Positions 16,275 to 24,834 are shown, numbered from the stretch's first letter. The stretch: 64,000 nucleotides of DNA from CATOSP01 sp965237775 (GCA_965237775.1 OZ250155.1:3038001-3102000); one strand, 5' to 3'. Program-made: numbers and translations. Notes: a model not told the origin generated them from the letters alone.

Positions 16275-17420
16275 CTAGTAAGACTGGAAGAGCTTACCCC
16301 ATTCCGTCTTGAGGGCGGCGTTGATCCGGCTTCGCCCCTTGGTCTTAAGCCAGTAGCCGTTGTGATACAGGTTGGACGCGAAAAAGGCCCAACCAACCAG
16401 CGGCGTCCTGAGCAGGAAAGTCTCCAACGGCTTCAGCGGCCCCCAATAGATAAGTTTCTGCCCCCGGCTGGCGAAGGTATTCTCGACCCCGGAGAATCGC
16501 CAGTTAGTTTGGCTGATGTCTTCGCCGACCACGTCTATCTGGGAAATGTCTCCGCAGCCGAGGCCTCTTTCGTGTGCCAATCGGATGAATTTTAGGTCCA
16601 TCGGCTCGAACCCCATCATTTTGGCCGCCACCGCGTCGATGGCTACCTGGTCGGCGCTGGCCAGGATACGGTCTTTGATGTGCCACCGCATCGCCCGGGG
16701 ACCCGGACCGTCGCCCGCGAAGGTGCCATCCATCACCGCGAAGATACCGGGATGAATCTCCTTTTGGATGGCTAGCAGGTCCACCAGGGTCTCGTGAATC
16801 ACCGAGTGAGTCCAGTGCCTCTTCCGGTTCAGCAGGCCTCCAAAGGCGTTCTTCATCGCCCCAGTCATGGTCGTGAACACATGGGTCTTCATCGTCGGAA
16901 GATGAACAATGTTTTTCCCCTCGAAGCTTTCGGGAATCTGAATGCCTTCGGGGAAGATGTCATCCAAGACCAGCATCTCGGCCTTCGGCTTATAGTCAAC
17001 CCAACGGTTGGGTGGAGTGTCCAGGTGGATAGTTGGGAGCTCAAGCCGGTCCTGCACGGGCTTGTGCTTGTTCTTGGCCTCGCCTTCGTAGGAGTCCACC
17101 ACGACCGTGCCGTTGTGCGCCCCGATGAGCTCTTGATGGCCCATCGACCGCATTGCCTTGATTACTCCCTCCAACTGCCAGGGACTTGTGGAGCAGCCGG
17201 GGTACCAATGTTGCCAGGAAATATTGATCTTGAGCAAGGTGGGAATGTCCACACTGAGAACCGTCGGGGCGTCGGCCATGACCATAGCGCGGTGGAAGTC
17301 CTCGAACACAGTCTGAGGCGTGGTCGCGACCACCGCGACAACGGACCGTCCGGTACGGCCATCAGATTCCCGGGTCTGCGCTTCCGATTGACCGGGAACA
17401 GGGTTCTGGGATGTTTGCAC
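16275..17420 (-). CDS. DUF362 domain protein
   Basis: 381 residues. The DUF362 hallmark is the segment IVHLPTMKTHVFTTMTGAMK followed by NAFGGLL (about residues 190-217), then FAVMDGTFAGDGPGPRA and ASADQVAIDAVAAKMMG. Many DUF362 proteins carry a ferredoxin-like cysteine cluster; none is seen here. The biochemical role is unknown. The gene is followed at 17463 by the UbiA-type gene on the same strand with a 42-base gap, so it may belong to the same unit. Confidence 0.82.
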   Translation of the reverse strand: MQTSQNPVPGQSEAQTRESDGRTGRSVVAVVATTPQTVFEDFHRAMVMADAPTVLSVDIPTLLKINISWQHWYPGCSTSPWQLEGVIKAMRSMGHQELIGAHNGTVVVDSYEGEAKNKHKPVQDRLELPTIHLDTPPNRWVDYKPKAEMLVLDDIFPEGIQIPESFEGKNIVHLPTMKTHVFTTMTGAMKNAFGGLLNRKRHWTHSVIHETLVDLLAIQKEIHPGIFAVMDGTFAGDGPGPRAMRWHIKDRILASADQVAIDAVAAKMMGFEPMDLKFIRLAHERGLGCGDISQIDVVGEDISQTNWRFSGVENTFASRGQKLIYWGPLKPLETFLLRTPLVGWAFFASNLYHNGYWLKTKGRSRINAALKTEWGKLFQSY

Positions 17421-17462
17421 GGACCAAACCTCCGGTCCAGAATATTGCCGCTTCGGGCGGCT

Positions 17463-18422
17463 TCAGCCGTTCAGCGCCAGGACCATCGTCGACGCGATTA
17501 TCCAGCACACCACGGAACCAAGCATGGGCAGGTCTTGCGCGATCAGTTGCTCGGGTGACTCAGCCTCCTTGCTGGTGTTCAAAAGATACAGGTAGCGAAA
17601 CAGGCCGAAGGTGACGATCGGCACCGTGAGCAACATGGCGTGATTGCCGGGAAGGTTCTCAGCCTCTACCGTATATAAAGTATAGCTCAGCCACGCCCCG
17701 GCAGCGGATATGTTAAGAAGTTGACCTATAAGCGGCCCGCTGTATTTGCCCAGAACACCGCGTTGGACCGCCGCCGCATCCCCGCCCAACCTTACCTCGG
17801 CGTAGCGCCGTCCCAACACAAGGAAAAGAGCTCCCGCACCGGTGGCCACGTACAGCCAGGGCGAGGGGGCCACGTCGATGGCCACCGCACCGGCGGTAGC
17901 CCGTATCACGTAGCCGCTGGCCACAGCGAACAGATCCAGCAATACCACCTGCTTTACACCGAGTGAGTAGGCTACGTTTATCCCCAAGTAGAGCAAGCCG
18001 ATTGCGCCAAGGGCCGGCTTCAACAAGACCATAACAACCAGGCCCACGGCGGCGAGGACTACCATCGCCGCCAAGGCAAGGCCAACGCTCACCTTTCCCG
18101 AAGCTATGGGACGCCGCCGCTTCTCCGGGTGGCTTCTGTCAGACTCCCGGTCAGTCAGGTCATTCAACACGTAAGTGGAGCTGGCTAGGGCGCAGAAAGC
18201 CAGAAAAACGACCAACAAACGCAAGGCTATCGCAGGCGCCTGCCCCAGAGAGTCGGGGGACCACGCCACCCCTACCGCAAAGAGGAAGGGGAGGAACACC
18301 AGCCCGTTCTTGACCCATTGCCGGGGGCGTAATGCCCTGACCAACGAGACAACGGACGCCACACCTCCCGCGCCTCCGGCCAGATCATCCCCGGTTTTAT
18401 CCCGCGCTTCCATAGGCCTCAT
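17463..18422 (-). CDS. UbiA-superfamily prenyl-phosphate transferase (decaprenyl-phosphate phosphoribosyltransferase-like)
   Basis: 319-residue membrane protein with about nine hydrophobic segments. LRPRQWVKNGLVFLPFLFA at the N-terminus and NDLTDRESDRSHPEKRRRP (the first Asp-rich NDxxDxxxD motif) match the branch that moves phosphoribose from PRPP to polyprenyl phosphate, the first step toward lipid-linked arabinose in mycobacteria. LGRRYAEV follows in the second motif region. A menaquinone or heme prenyltransferase is less likely given the QWVKN start. It overlaps the flippase-like gene by four bases (ATGA). Confidence 0.8.
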   Translation of the reverse strand: MRPMEARDKTGDDLAGGAGGVASVVSLVRALRPRQWVKNGLVFLPFLFAVGVAWSPDSLGQAPAIALRLLVVFLAFCALASSTYVLNDLTDRESDRSHPEKRRRPIASGKVSVGLALAAMVVLAAVGLVVMVLLKPALGAIGLLYLGINVAYSLGVKQVVLLDLFAVASGYVIRATAGAVAIDVAPSPWLYVATGAGALFLVLGRRYAEVRLGGDAAAVQRGVLGKYSGPLIGQLLNISAAGAWLSYTLYTVEAENLPGNHAMLLTVPIVTFGLFRYLYLLNTSKEAESPEQLIAQDLPMLGSVVCWIIASTMVLALNG

Positions 18423-19396
18423 GGCACAGTGGACGTGTCGGACAGTGTGATTTCGGATTTCCCGCCGGAAGAAGCGCTTTTCGGCGCTGGAGCGGACCTA
18501 TTGAGTGACGCCAGCGCAACCAGGCCAACGGCGACGGCGAACCAGAGGGTCGCCAGCCTTACAAGGATAGTGCCCGCCGAGGCCGCTTCTCTGAGCGCGC
18601 CGCTTTCTTGAAGCAACGCCACCATGCTTCCCTCGGTGCCCACCAAGCCGCCGGGTATCGTGGTGGCGGCTCCCACAAGAGTCGCGGCCCCGTAAATTGG
18701 CAGGGCCCGGAAGAGATCTATTCCACTGTTCATGCCGTCCAGAATGAGCCACAGGGCAAAACCTTCGCTGACCCATGCCCCAAGGCCCAGCGCTATGGCT
18801 ACTGTTAGGACCCGGGGCCGAACCAGGATACGCAGCCCTTCGCGCGAGGTTCGGAGACCCTCCTTCCAACGGCGCAGCAGCGGCAGGTCGATTAAGGCCC
18901 CCCCGCGGCGGCTAAGAATCGGGATGAGGGCCGCCAAGCACAGTCCAAACACCACCGCGAGTACCCACAAGACTTGTGCTGGTAACAGCGCGAAGCCGAT
19001 CATTGCCATCATTAGGACTGAAACCACGTCTGTCAGTCTCTCCATCACCACCACCGGCGCAGAAGCCGCCACGGGTATGCCTGTGCGGTTCCGCAAAAGG
19101 TGGCACTTGAAGATTTCCCCGGCTTTTCCGGGCGTCACGGACATGGCCAGCCCAGATAGGAACACCAGCACGCTCACCCGGGCCGGAGCCCGCAGCCCCA
19201 ACACTTTTAGGTAATAGGCCCATCGGCAAAACCTGAGTCCGAAGTTTACCGCGGCAAGTCCCAACGCCCCGGCCAGGTACGCCACCGGGAAATCCCTCAG
19301 TAGGGCCAACGTATTCCGGAAATCTCCATATCCCGCCACCCCGGCGAATACGAGCGCCGCCAGCAGTATCAGGAGCAGTAGCTTTCGTCCGGTCAT
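18419..19396 (-). CDS. Flippase-like membrane protein (LPG synthase TM family)
   Basis: 325 residues, mostly hydrophobic, with the lysylphosphatidylglycerol-synthase transmembrane family pattern: RFCRWAYYLKVLG, FLSGLAMSVTPGKAGEIFKC, VVMERLTDVVSVL and the late TTIPGGLVGTEGSMVALL. Members lacking the soluble synthase domain, as here, are thought to move lipids or lipid-linked sugars across the membrane. Coupled by ATGA overlap to the UbiA-type gene, so the pair plausibly makes and flips a polyprenyl-linked sugar; this is inference. Confidence 0.8.
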   Translation of the reverse strand: MTGRKLLLLILLAALVFAGVAGYGDFRNTLALLRDFPVAYLAGALGLAAVNFGLRFCRWAYYLKVLGLRAPARVSVLVFLSGLAMSVTPGKAGEIFKCHLLRNRTGIPVAASAPVVVMERLTDVVSVLMMAMIGFALLPAQVLWVLAVVFGLCLAALIPILSRRGGALIDLPLLRRWKEGLRTSREGLRILVRPRVLTVAIALGLGAWVSEGFALWLILDGMNSGIDLFRALPIYGAATLVGAATTIPGGLVGTEGSMVALLQESGALREAASAGTILVRLATLWFAVAVGLVALASLNRSAPAPKSASSGGKSEITLSDTSTVP

Positions 19397-19417
19397 AGTC
19401 TTAGGATTCTCCCGGTG

Positions 19418-19759
19418 TCACTCAGACGACTTCAGCAGAGAATACATGGCTCCAAGCGCTCCCATGCTGGCCGAGTAGAAGGTGAAGACCGCCACGCCTC
19501 CCCAGACCAGCAGCGGATTCAGCTCGAAGAACACGGTGATGATCGCGGCGACTATGGCGCACAGTATGAAGACTAGCCCGCCGAGTAAGACCCCGAAGGT
19601 CAAAGCCTTGAGCGCGTTGGGCAAAGAGCTCTCGCCAGCCGATGCTATCCCAAAGTAGCTCCCGATAAACGGCCCGAACGGGATACCCACAAAATGCACG
19701 ATGGGAATCACCGCCAACACGACAATAATCGCGAAGGCGACCAGCACTCCTTTGATCAT
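19418..19759 (-). CDS. Small integral membrane protein, unknown
   Basis: 113 residues with about three transmembrane segments (residues ~5-25, ~50-78, ~82-105). Glycines cluster in the short central loop (GPFIGSYFGIASAGESSLPNA), a pattern seen in small DUF5518-like membrane proteins, but I cannot name the family firmly. It lies 21 bases upstream of the flippase-like gene on the same strand and is probably the first gene of that unit. Confidence 0.65.
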   Translation of the reverse strand: MIKGVLVAFAIIVVLAVIPIVHFVGIPFGPFIGSYFGIASAGESSLPNALKALTFGVLLGGLVFILCAIVAAIITVFFELNPLLVWGGVAVFTFYSASMGALGAMYSLLKSSE

Positions 19760-19975
19760 CTACTCACCTTTGCTCAACCTGCCAAACAATATCTCACAGC
19801 GTCGTAGTCGTTGCCAGTATATCCAGTGGCGTAGTTCAACAGGTAGCCGCCCTCAGCGGCCAACGTTATACTAGCTGCGCCTATCCTTGCGGGTCGATTT
19901 AACCCTTCACACTACGGGCGCAAAGCCGCATTTGCAGCCCGATTCGGTTGAAACCCGCGTACAGGAGTCCATGAG

Positions 19976-20389
19976 TTGAGCTCCGAACGAGACCAGTCAG
20001 CGACTGAGGACGCCCCTCCCGTCGCCGTGCTTCTGGGGATGAATTCCCTTCCGGCGCCGGAGGGTGTTGGCATCGCGACGATGACTATCCAAGACAAGCA
20101 CCGGCAGAGGGCCGGCGTAGTCCAGGGAGGGCTTATCGTAACCCTCGCCGACTACGCATTCTTCGAGGCAGTCCACACCCGAATGCGTCCCGGTGATACT
20201 GCGGTAACCGTGGAACTGAAGGTCAATTTCCTGGCCCCGGCGCGGGATGGCGAGCTCACCGCAACGGCCAGGCTCATTGGCGCTGGCCGGCGCATCGTAG
20301 TGGGGGAGGTCGACGTAACCGACGACCGGGACACGCTAATCGCACGTTGCCTCGGGACCTGCCTGGTCAGGACGCCTGGCCGGCCGTGA
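19976..20389 (+). CDS. PaaI-type hotdog-fold thioesterase
   Basis: 137 residues. The hotdog signature is VVQGGLIVTLADYAFFEAVHT (GG on the hotdog helix and the catalytic Asp region), then TVELKVNFLAPARDGELTATA. The family hydrolyses small acyl- or aryl-CoA thioesters. The usual HGG is VQGG here, so the His is replaced by Gln. The start appears to be TTG at 19976 after AGGAG. It precedes the Rrf2 gene but that gene has its own promoter. Confidence 0.82.
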   Translation: MSSERDQSATEDAPPVAVLLGMNSLPAPEGVGIATMTIQDKHRQRAGVVQGGLIVTLADYAFFEAVHTRMRPGDTAVTVELKVNFLAPARDGELTATARLIGAGRRIVVGEVDVTDDRDTLIARCLGTCLVRTPGRP

Positions 20390-20414
20390 TCACAACTATC
20401 GCCGCATTGGCGAA

Positions 20415-20444
20415 TTGGCTTTCCCGTCAGGGCGATGCTATAAT
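20415..20444 (+). promoter_or_regulatory. Promoter of the Rrf2 gene
   Basis: TTGGCT (20415-20420), 18-base spacer, TATAAT (20439-20444) with an upstream TG making an extended -10. The predicted RNA start is about 24 bases before the Rrf2 ATG, and CGGAGG at 20461 is the ribosome-binding site. Confidence 0.75.
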
Positions 20445-20474
20445 CCTGATCGAACCGTTGCGGAGGTATGCGCA

Positions 20475-20903
20475 ATGAAAATCCCCATGAGAGTCGATTA
20501 TGGGGTTCGGGCCCTGGTGGAGTTGGCGCTGAATTACGGGGAAGGCCCGGTCCAGACTTCGGTAATCGCCTCCAAACAGGGCATCCCGGAAGCCTACCTG
20601 GACCAGCTCATGACCACGCTGCACAAGTGCGGCTTTATCCTGAGCCGACGTGGGCCCCAGGGCGGGCATTGGTTGGCCGCCGAGCCCTCGGAAATCAATC
20701 TGGATATGGTAATTCGCACCCTGGACGCGAATTCTTCACCGCTGGACTGTCTTATCAACCCATTGGACTGTGTGTTTTCCGAGTCTTGTGCACAGCAAGA
20801 GGTCTGGAAATCGGTGGAAGATGCGATCCAGGACGTGCTAAGTAAAATTTCGCTGGCTGAACTGGCCCGACGACAGCGTGATCTGGCGGAAGTCTCCGTT
20901 TAG
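20475..20903 (+). CDS. Rrf2-family transcriptional regulator
   Basis: 142 residues: winged helix at the N-terminus (RVDYGVRALVELAL, ASKQGIPEAYLDQLMTTL, LSRRGPQGGHWLA) and, at about residues 92-110, three cysteines in DCLINPLDCVFSESC, spaced x6 and x5. Iron-sulfur Rrf2 proteins such as IscR and NsrR carry a similar triple, so this one may bind an Fe-S cluster; CymR-type members lack it. It sits directly upstream of a MoeB-like/cysteine synthase operon, suggesting control of sulfur or cysteine supply. ATG at 20475 follows CGGAGG. Confidence 0.87.
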   Translation: MKIPMRVDYGVRALVELALNYGEGPVQTSVIASKQGIPEAYLDQLMTTLHKCGFILSRRGPQGGHWLAAEPSEINLDMVIRTLDANSSPLDCLINPLDCVFSESCAQQEVWKSVEDAIQDVLSKISLAELARRQRDLAEVSV

Positions 20904-20966
20904 TACACGCGCGGTCGAGCTGGTCCGGACCTCACGCATGTGCCAGGCGCACGAGACTGCGATCAC

Positions 20967-20996
20967 TTGACAACGCTGGTTACGGGAAGATAGACT
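20967..20996 (+). promoter_or_regulatory. Promoter of the moeB-cysK operon
   Basis: TTGACA (20967-20972), 18-base spacer, TAGACT (20991-20996). The predicted start near 21003 gives a leader of about 160 bases that ends in the terminator hairpin at 21090-21138. Confidence 0.65.
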
Positions 20997-21089
20997 CCAG
21001 AAAATCATGACCCACCAACTTCTCTTATCGGTTTGCGCTTGTACCTGTCCACCCACATAGGGGGCAGGCCAGTCCTGGCAACCGCAGAG

Positions 21090-21138
21090 CCCGCGCCCAC
21101 CCAGATTTAGGACCCTAATGGGGAAGCGCGGGTTTTTT
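21090..21138 (+). terminator. Intrinsic terminator inside the moeB-cysK leader (possible attenuator)
   Basis: CCCGCGC (21090-21096) pairs with GCGCGGG (21126-21132), with an inner CCCA/TGGG stem (21100-21103/21119-21122), followed by six Ts (21133-21138). It lies 25 bases before the MoeB-like ATG and downstream of that operon's own predicted promoter. It could simply end Rrf2 transcription, but its place in a 160-base leader fits a riboswitch or attenuator. Upstream it holds CTTATC (21024-21029) and GGCAACC (21077-21083), which recall S-box pieces, but I cannot fit a known class. Confidence 0.8.
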
Positions 21139-21163
21139 GTGTGTATCGAAAGGAGCTGACAGC

Positions 21164-22003
21164 ATGACCCAGCAGCCAATGGCCTTGACACCTGAACAGG
21201 TTAAGCGTTACAGCCGTCACATTATCATGGGCGATGTTGGGAGCAGAGGGCAACGAAGCCTGCTCCAGTCGAAAGCCCTAATCCTGGGCGCGGGTGGCCT
21301 TGGTTCCCCCTCGGCCATATACCTAGCCCTTGCGGGGGTTGGCACAATTGGCCTCGTCGACTTTGACGTGGTCGAGATTTCCAACCTGCAGCGGCAGGTG
21401 TTGCACCATACCTCCGACATCGGCAGGCCCAAACTCCAGTCGGCCAAGGACAACCTCAAGGCTTACAATCCCGACGTCAACGTAGTCCTCCACGAAGTGC
21501 GGTTGGAATCTGATAACGCCCGAGAGATCATCAGTCAGTACGACATGGTGATCAACGGGGCAGACAACTTCGCCACCCGCTACCTGGTGAACGACGCCTG
21601 TTACCTGGAAGGCAAACCGTTGATCGACGGAAGCATTCTGATATTCGACGGCCAGTCCACCGTGTTCATCCCAGGCCAGGGGTGCTACCGGTGCCTGTTC
21701 CCGTCGCCGCCTCCTCCGGGAATGGTCCCCAACTGCGCCGAGGCCGGCGTATTGGGCGCTCTGACGGGTCTGGTTGGCAGCATCCAGGCTACCGAAGCCC
21801 TGAAACTGATGATCGGCATCGGAGAGTCTTTGAGCTCGCGGCTGCTCCTGATTGACGCCCTGAGCATGAACTTCAGAGAAGTCAAGATCAAGCGGAACCC
21901 GAATTGCCCGCTCTGCGGAGACAACCCCACCATCAACGAGCTAATCGATTATGAGATCTTCTGCGGTCTGGCCGAGCCGGAACCCGCCGTCGCCTCCGAC
22001 TAG
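21164..22003 (+). CDS. moeB: MoeB/ThiF-family sulfur-carrier adenylyltransferase
   Basis: 279 residues. It adenylates the C-terminus of a ubiquitin-like sulfur carrier (MoaD, ThiS or CysO type). Visible are RYSRHIIMGDVGSRGQ, the nucleotide loop LGAGGLGSP, DFDVVEISNLQRQ, and zinc ligands CYRC and CPLC. There is no C-terminal rhodanese domain, so it is MoeB-like rather than MoeZ-like. Its place 14 bases before a cysteine synthase suggests a sulfur-carrier-dependent cysteine route as in Mycobacterium CysO/CysM, but the carrier and its protease are not in the window. AAGGAG precedes ATG 21164. Confidence 0.9.
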   Translation: MTQQPMALTPEQVKRYSRHIIMGDVGSRGQRSLLQSKALILGAGGLGSPSAIYLALAGVGTIGLVDFDVVEISNLQRQVLHHTSDIGRPKLQSAKDNLKAYNPDVNVVLHEVRLESDNAREIISQYDMVINGADNFATRYLVNDACYLEGKPLIDGSILIFDGQSTVFIPGQGCYRCLFPSPPPPGMVPNCAEAGVLGALTGLVGSIQATEALKLMIGIGESLSSRLLLIDALSMNFREVKIKRNPNCPLCGDNPTINELIDYEIFCGLAEPEPAVASD

Positions 22004-22017
22004 CCCGAAGTAGGTCC

Positions 22018-22968
22018 ATGGTTGCCAAGCTGACTTACAAAGGGATCCTCGCCACAATCGGCAACACGCCAATTGTGGAACTCCAAAACATGAGCCCCAA
22101 AGAGGGTGTGCGTATCTTTGCCAAGCTGGAGGGGCAGAACCCCACCGGCAGCCTCAAGGACCGAATCGCCCTCAAAATGGTGGAACAGGCCCAGAAGGAC
22201 GGGGAGATCTCTCCGACCCGGACTATTCTGGAGCCTACTAGTGGGAACACCGGCATCTCCCTCGCCATGATTGGGCGGCTCAAGGGCTATAAGGTGGCCG
22301 TGGTGATGCCCGACAACGTCAGCGTCGAGCGCACCCAGCTATTGCAGGCTTATGGGGCCGAGATCATCAGCTCCGACGGTTCGCGAGGCACCAACGGTTC
22401 CATCGACGTGGCCCAGGACCTGCTGGAAAAACACCCCCACGACTACCACATGCTCTACCAATACGGCAACAGCGGGAATCCCGGCGCCCATTACGAGACC
22501 ACCGGCCCTGAGATCATCGAGGCCTTGCCGGACCTGACGACCTTCGTTGCCGGGCTGGGCACCGGAGGCACGCTGATGGGTGTTGGGCGCAGGCTCAAAG
22601 AGCACAATCCCCAGATAAAGATCGTCGCCGCCGCGCCGGAACCGGATGACTTCATCTCCGGTCTGCGTAGCTTGGAAGAGGGATTTATTCCGCCGATTTT
22701 GGACATCTCGCTCCTGGACTCCAGGATGCTGGTGTCTAGCTTAAATGCGTTCCGCACTACCAAAGAATTGCTGGAGAAAGAGGGTATCTTCGCCGGAGTC
22801 TCTTCCGGCTCAGTCGTCTACGCCGCCATGCGCCAGGCCGAACGCATGGACGAAGGCGACATCGTATGCCTTCTGGCGGACGGCGGCTGGAAATACCTCA
22901 GCACGAGCCTTTGGACCAAGGACTACGAGCAGATGGCCAAAGAGGCCCAGGGCAAGATTTGGTGGTGA
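22018..22968 (+). CDS. cysK: Cysteine synthase (PLP-dependent)
   Basis: 316 residues of fold-type II PLP enzyme. The PLP lysine lies in NPTGSLKDRIA near residue 42, the substrate loop TSGNTGIS near 77, and the phosphate-binding GTGGT near 181. It makes cysteine from an activated serine and a sulfide donor. The neighbouring MoeB-like gene raises the CysM-type alternative (O-phosphoserine with thiocarboxylated carrier). Start ATG at 22018 with a weak upstream purine stretch. Confidence 0.92.
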   Translation: MVAKLTYKGILATIGNTPIVELQNMSPKEGVRIFAKLEGQNPTGSLKDRIALKMVEQAQKDGEISPTRTILEPTSGNTGISLAMIGRLKGYKVAVVMPDNVSVERTQLLQAYGAEIISSDGSRGTNGSIDVAQDLLEKHPHDYHMLYQYGNSGNPGAHYETTGPEIIEALPDLTTFVAGLGTGGTLMGVGRRLKEHNPQIKIVAAAPEPDDFISGLRSLEEGFIPPILDISLLDSRMLVSSLNAFRTTKELLEKEGIFAGVSSGSVVYAAMRQAERMDEGDIVCLLADGGWKYLSTSLWTKDYEQMAKEAQGKIWW

Positions 22969-23020
22969 CCTAGCGGGTTCTCAGGCCTCCCTCACGCCTC
23001 TCTTTCATTTTCCCGGCTCC

Positions 23021-23050
23021 TTGAAAGCTCCCGGCGCGTGGTGCTATACT
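23021..23050 (+). promoter_or_regulatory. Promoter of the nusA operon
   Basis: TTGAAA (23021-23026), 18-base spacer, TATACT (23045-23050) with TG one base upstream. The predicted RNA start near 23057 leaves a leader of about 120 bases. Confidence 0.8.
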
Positions 23051-23090
23051 TACCTGCGTTATCGTGTATGACTTGATGCTTGTCGCACGA

Positions 23091-23152
23091 GGGTCTCTCC
23101 TTAGAAAGCGGGGTTGTTCCCGCTTTCTTGCTGAAAGACCCAGACAGGGTCT
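23091..23152 (+). promoter_or_regulatory. nusA leader with mutually exclusive pairings
   Basis: A perfect 9-bp hairpin GAAAGCGGG/CCCGCTTTC (23104-23112/23119-23127) is enclosed by GGGTCT (23091-23096) and AGACCC (23136-23141). The same AGACCC can instead pair with a second GGGTCT at 23147-23152, so two structures compete. No T tract follows. This may be an autoregulatory element of the nusA operon. Confidence 0.6.
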
Positions 23153-23180
23153 CGGGCAGCTTCTCTGAGGAGGCTAGGGC

Positions 23181-24800
23181 ATGAAAAGCGACTTTATGAT
23201 AGCCTTGACCCAGTTGGCCGCGGAACGACATCTGCCTAGAGAGCAGGTGCTCCAGGCGATCGAAGTGGCCTTGGCTTCCGCGTTTAAAAAGGACAACCCG
23301 GCGTCGGGACAGAACATATCCGTCAAATTGAATCCCAACACCGGTGATGTGCGCGTTTACGCGCTCAAGACTGTTGTAGACCTCGTTGAGGACCCCGACA
23401 GGGAGATCAGTGTCGGCGATGCCCAGCACATCAAGAAGGGCGCGGACATCGGAGACGAAGTAGCCGCGGCTGAACCCCTCCCGCATAACGCCAGCCGTAT
23501 CGCGGCGCAAACCGCGAAGCAGGTCGTCTTGCAACGCTTGCGAGAGGCCGAGCGCGAACTGCTCTATCAAGAGTTCCTCCAGTTTGAAGGAGACGTTGTC
23601 TCCGGCGTGATAGACCAGACCGAAGCGGGCCGCTTCATCACACTGGACCTTGGCGGCCGCGCCCAGGCGATCCTTCCGTATGAAGAACAAGTCGCCACTG
23701 AACGGTACCGCCGCGGTCAGCGGTCCAAAGTCTTTGTTCTCAGCGTTCGCAACGCCTCAAAGGGACCGGAGATACTGGTCTCACGCAGTCACAAGGACAT
23801 GCTGAAGAGGCTCTTCGAGATCGAAGTGCCCGAGGTCCACAACGGCGTAGTGGAAATCAAGGCCATCGCCCGGGAAGCGGGCTTTCGCAGCAAGGTCGCC
23901 GTAACCGCCACCCAGCAGGGAATAGACCCGGTTGGATCGTGTATCGGGGTGCGGGGTAACCGAATTCAGAGCATAGTCAACGAACTCCAGGGCGAGAAGA
24001 TAGACGTTATTTCCTGGGATAGAGACCCAAAGGTGTTTATCTCCAAGGCCCTCAGCCCCTCCGAGGTGGTCGAAGTCGAACTAGCCTCCTCGGACCAGTC
24101 GGCAATCGTGGTCGTACCGGACCGTCAGTTGTCCCTCGCCATCGGTAAAGAGGGCCAGAACACACGTCTGGCAGCCAGACTGACCGGTTGGCGGCTGGAC
24201 ATCAAGGGGATGACCGAGTGGGAGGAAATCAGGGAAGCCCGCAGGTTACGCAAGATCGCAGAACCGGAGCCCGAGGAAGTCCCAGTATTGGACGCCGACG
24301 ACGAATTGGCGGTGGCCGACGGTGTGACCGTCGACGAGGCTGACGAGATTTCCGAACTCACGGTTGCAGACGTACTCGAGGGTGCGGGTATAGGGACTCT
24401 CACCGAACAGCCTATCGATCAGGCCGAAGCGGTAGCCACGCCAGCCGACGCCACCGAGCAACTGGATGAGGAGGAAATCCTGGCAGCGCTGATCCGTGAA
24501 GAGGACGAGGCCACAACCGGCCAGGCCGTAACCTCGGAAGACGGCATTAGCGTCGACGAACTGGAGTCCTTCACCCTGGACAACGTAGAAGTTCTAGAAG
24601 AGCAGGACCTGGCAGACGAGGAGGAACCGGCGGAAGATGGATTCGTCGAACTGCCCGAGATGTCAGTCCTCACACCCGACGCCGGCAAGATCAGGTTCGC
24701 GGAAGACATCATAGAGGAATCGAGGGGCGGCGGTCGCCGGGACCGGCGCGGCCGCCGAGGCGGAAACCGGGCGAGGGGAGCTCGCCAGGGAGGCCGCTAA
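23181..24800 (+). CDS. nusA: Transcription factor NusA with acidic and RG-rich tail
   Basis: 539 residues. It pauses, terminates or antiterminates RNA polymerase. The N-terminal RNAP-binding domain (about 1-130), S1 domain (GDVVSGVIDQTEAGRFITLDL) and two KH domains (IGVRGNRIQSIVNELQGEKID, SLAIGKEGQNTRLAARLTGW) are clear. After about residue 355 comes an acidic low-complexity region of ~150 residues and a final Arg/Gly-rich stretch (GGGRRDRRGRRGGNRARG), unlike ordinary short NusA. RimP, the usual upstream neighbour, is absent. A GGAGG precedes ATG 23181. Confidence 0.95.
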   Translation: MKSDFMIALTQLAAERHLPREQVLQAIEVALASAFKKDNPASGQNISVKLNPNTGDVRVYALKTVVDLVEDPDREISVGDAQHIKKGADIGDEVAAAEPLPHNASRIAAQTAKQVVLQRLREAERELLYQEFLQFEGDVVSGVIDQTEAGRFITLDLGGRAQAILPYEEQVATERYRRGQRSKVFVLSVRNASKGPEILVSRSHKDMLKRLFEIEVPEVHNGVVEIKAIAREAGFRSKVAVTATQQGIDPVGSCIGVRGNRIQSIVNELQGEKIDVISWDRDPKVFISKALSPSEVVEVELASSDQSAIVVVPDRQLSLAIGKEGQNTRLAARLTGWRLDIKGMTEWEEIREARRLRKIAEPEPEEVPVLDADDELAVADGVTVDEADEISELTVADVLEGAGIGTLTEQPIDQAEAVATPADATEQLDEEEILAALIREEDEATTGQAVTSEDGISVDELESFTLDNVEVLEEQDLADEEEPAEDGFVELPEMSVLTPDAGKIRFAEDIIEESRGGGRRDRRGRRGGNRARGARQGGR

Positions 24801-24834
24801 CTCGGCTCCCACACCTCGGGGCCGGAGGGCCGCT

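Noticed and set aside
15107..16396. Longer ychF starting at 16396
   Set aside because: The extra 67 residues overlap the DUF362 gene's 3' end, lack similarity and precede a good -10 box.
21024..21083. SAM-I (S-box) riboswitch
   Set aside because: CTTATC and GGCAACC are present, but the flanking P1 partner and the GATGAAACC-type core are not, so I left the class open.
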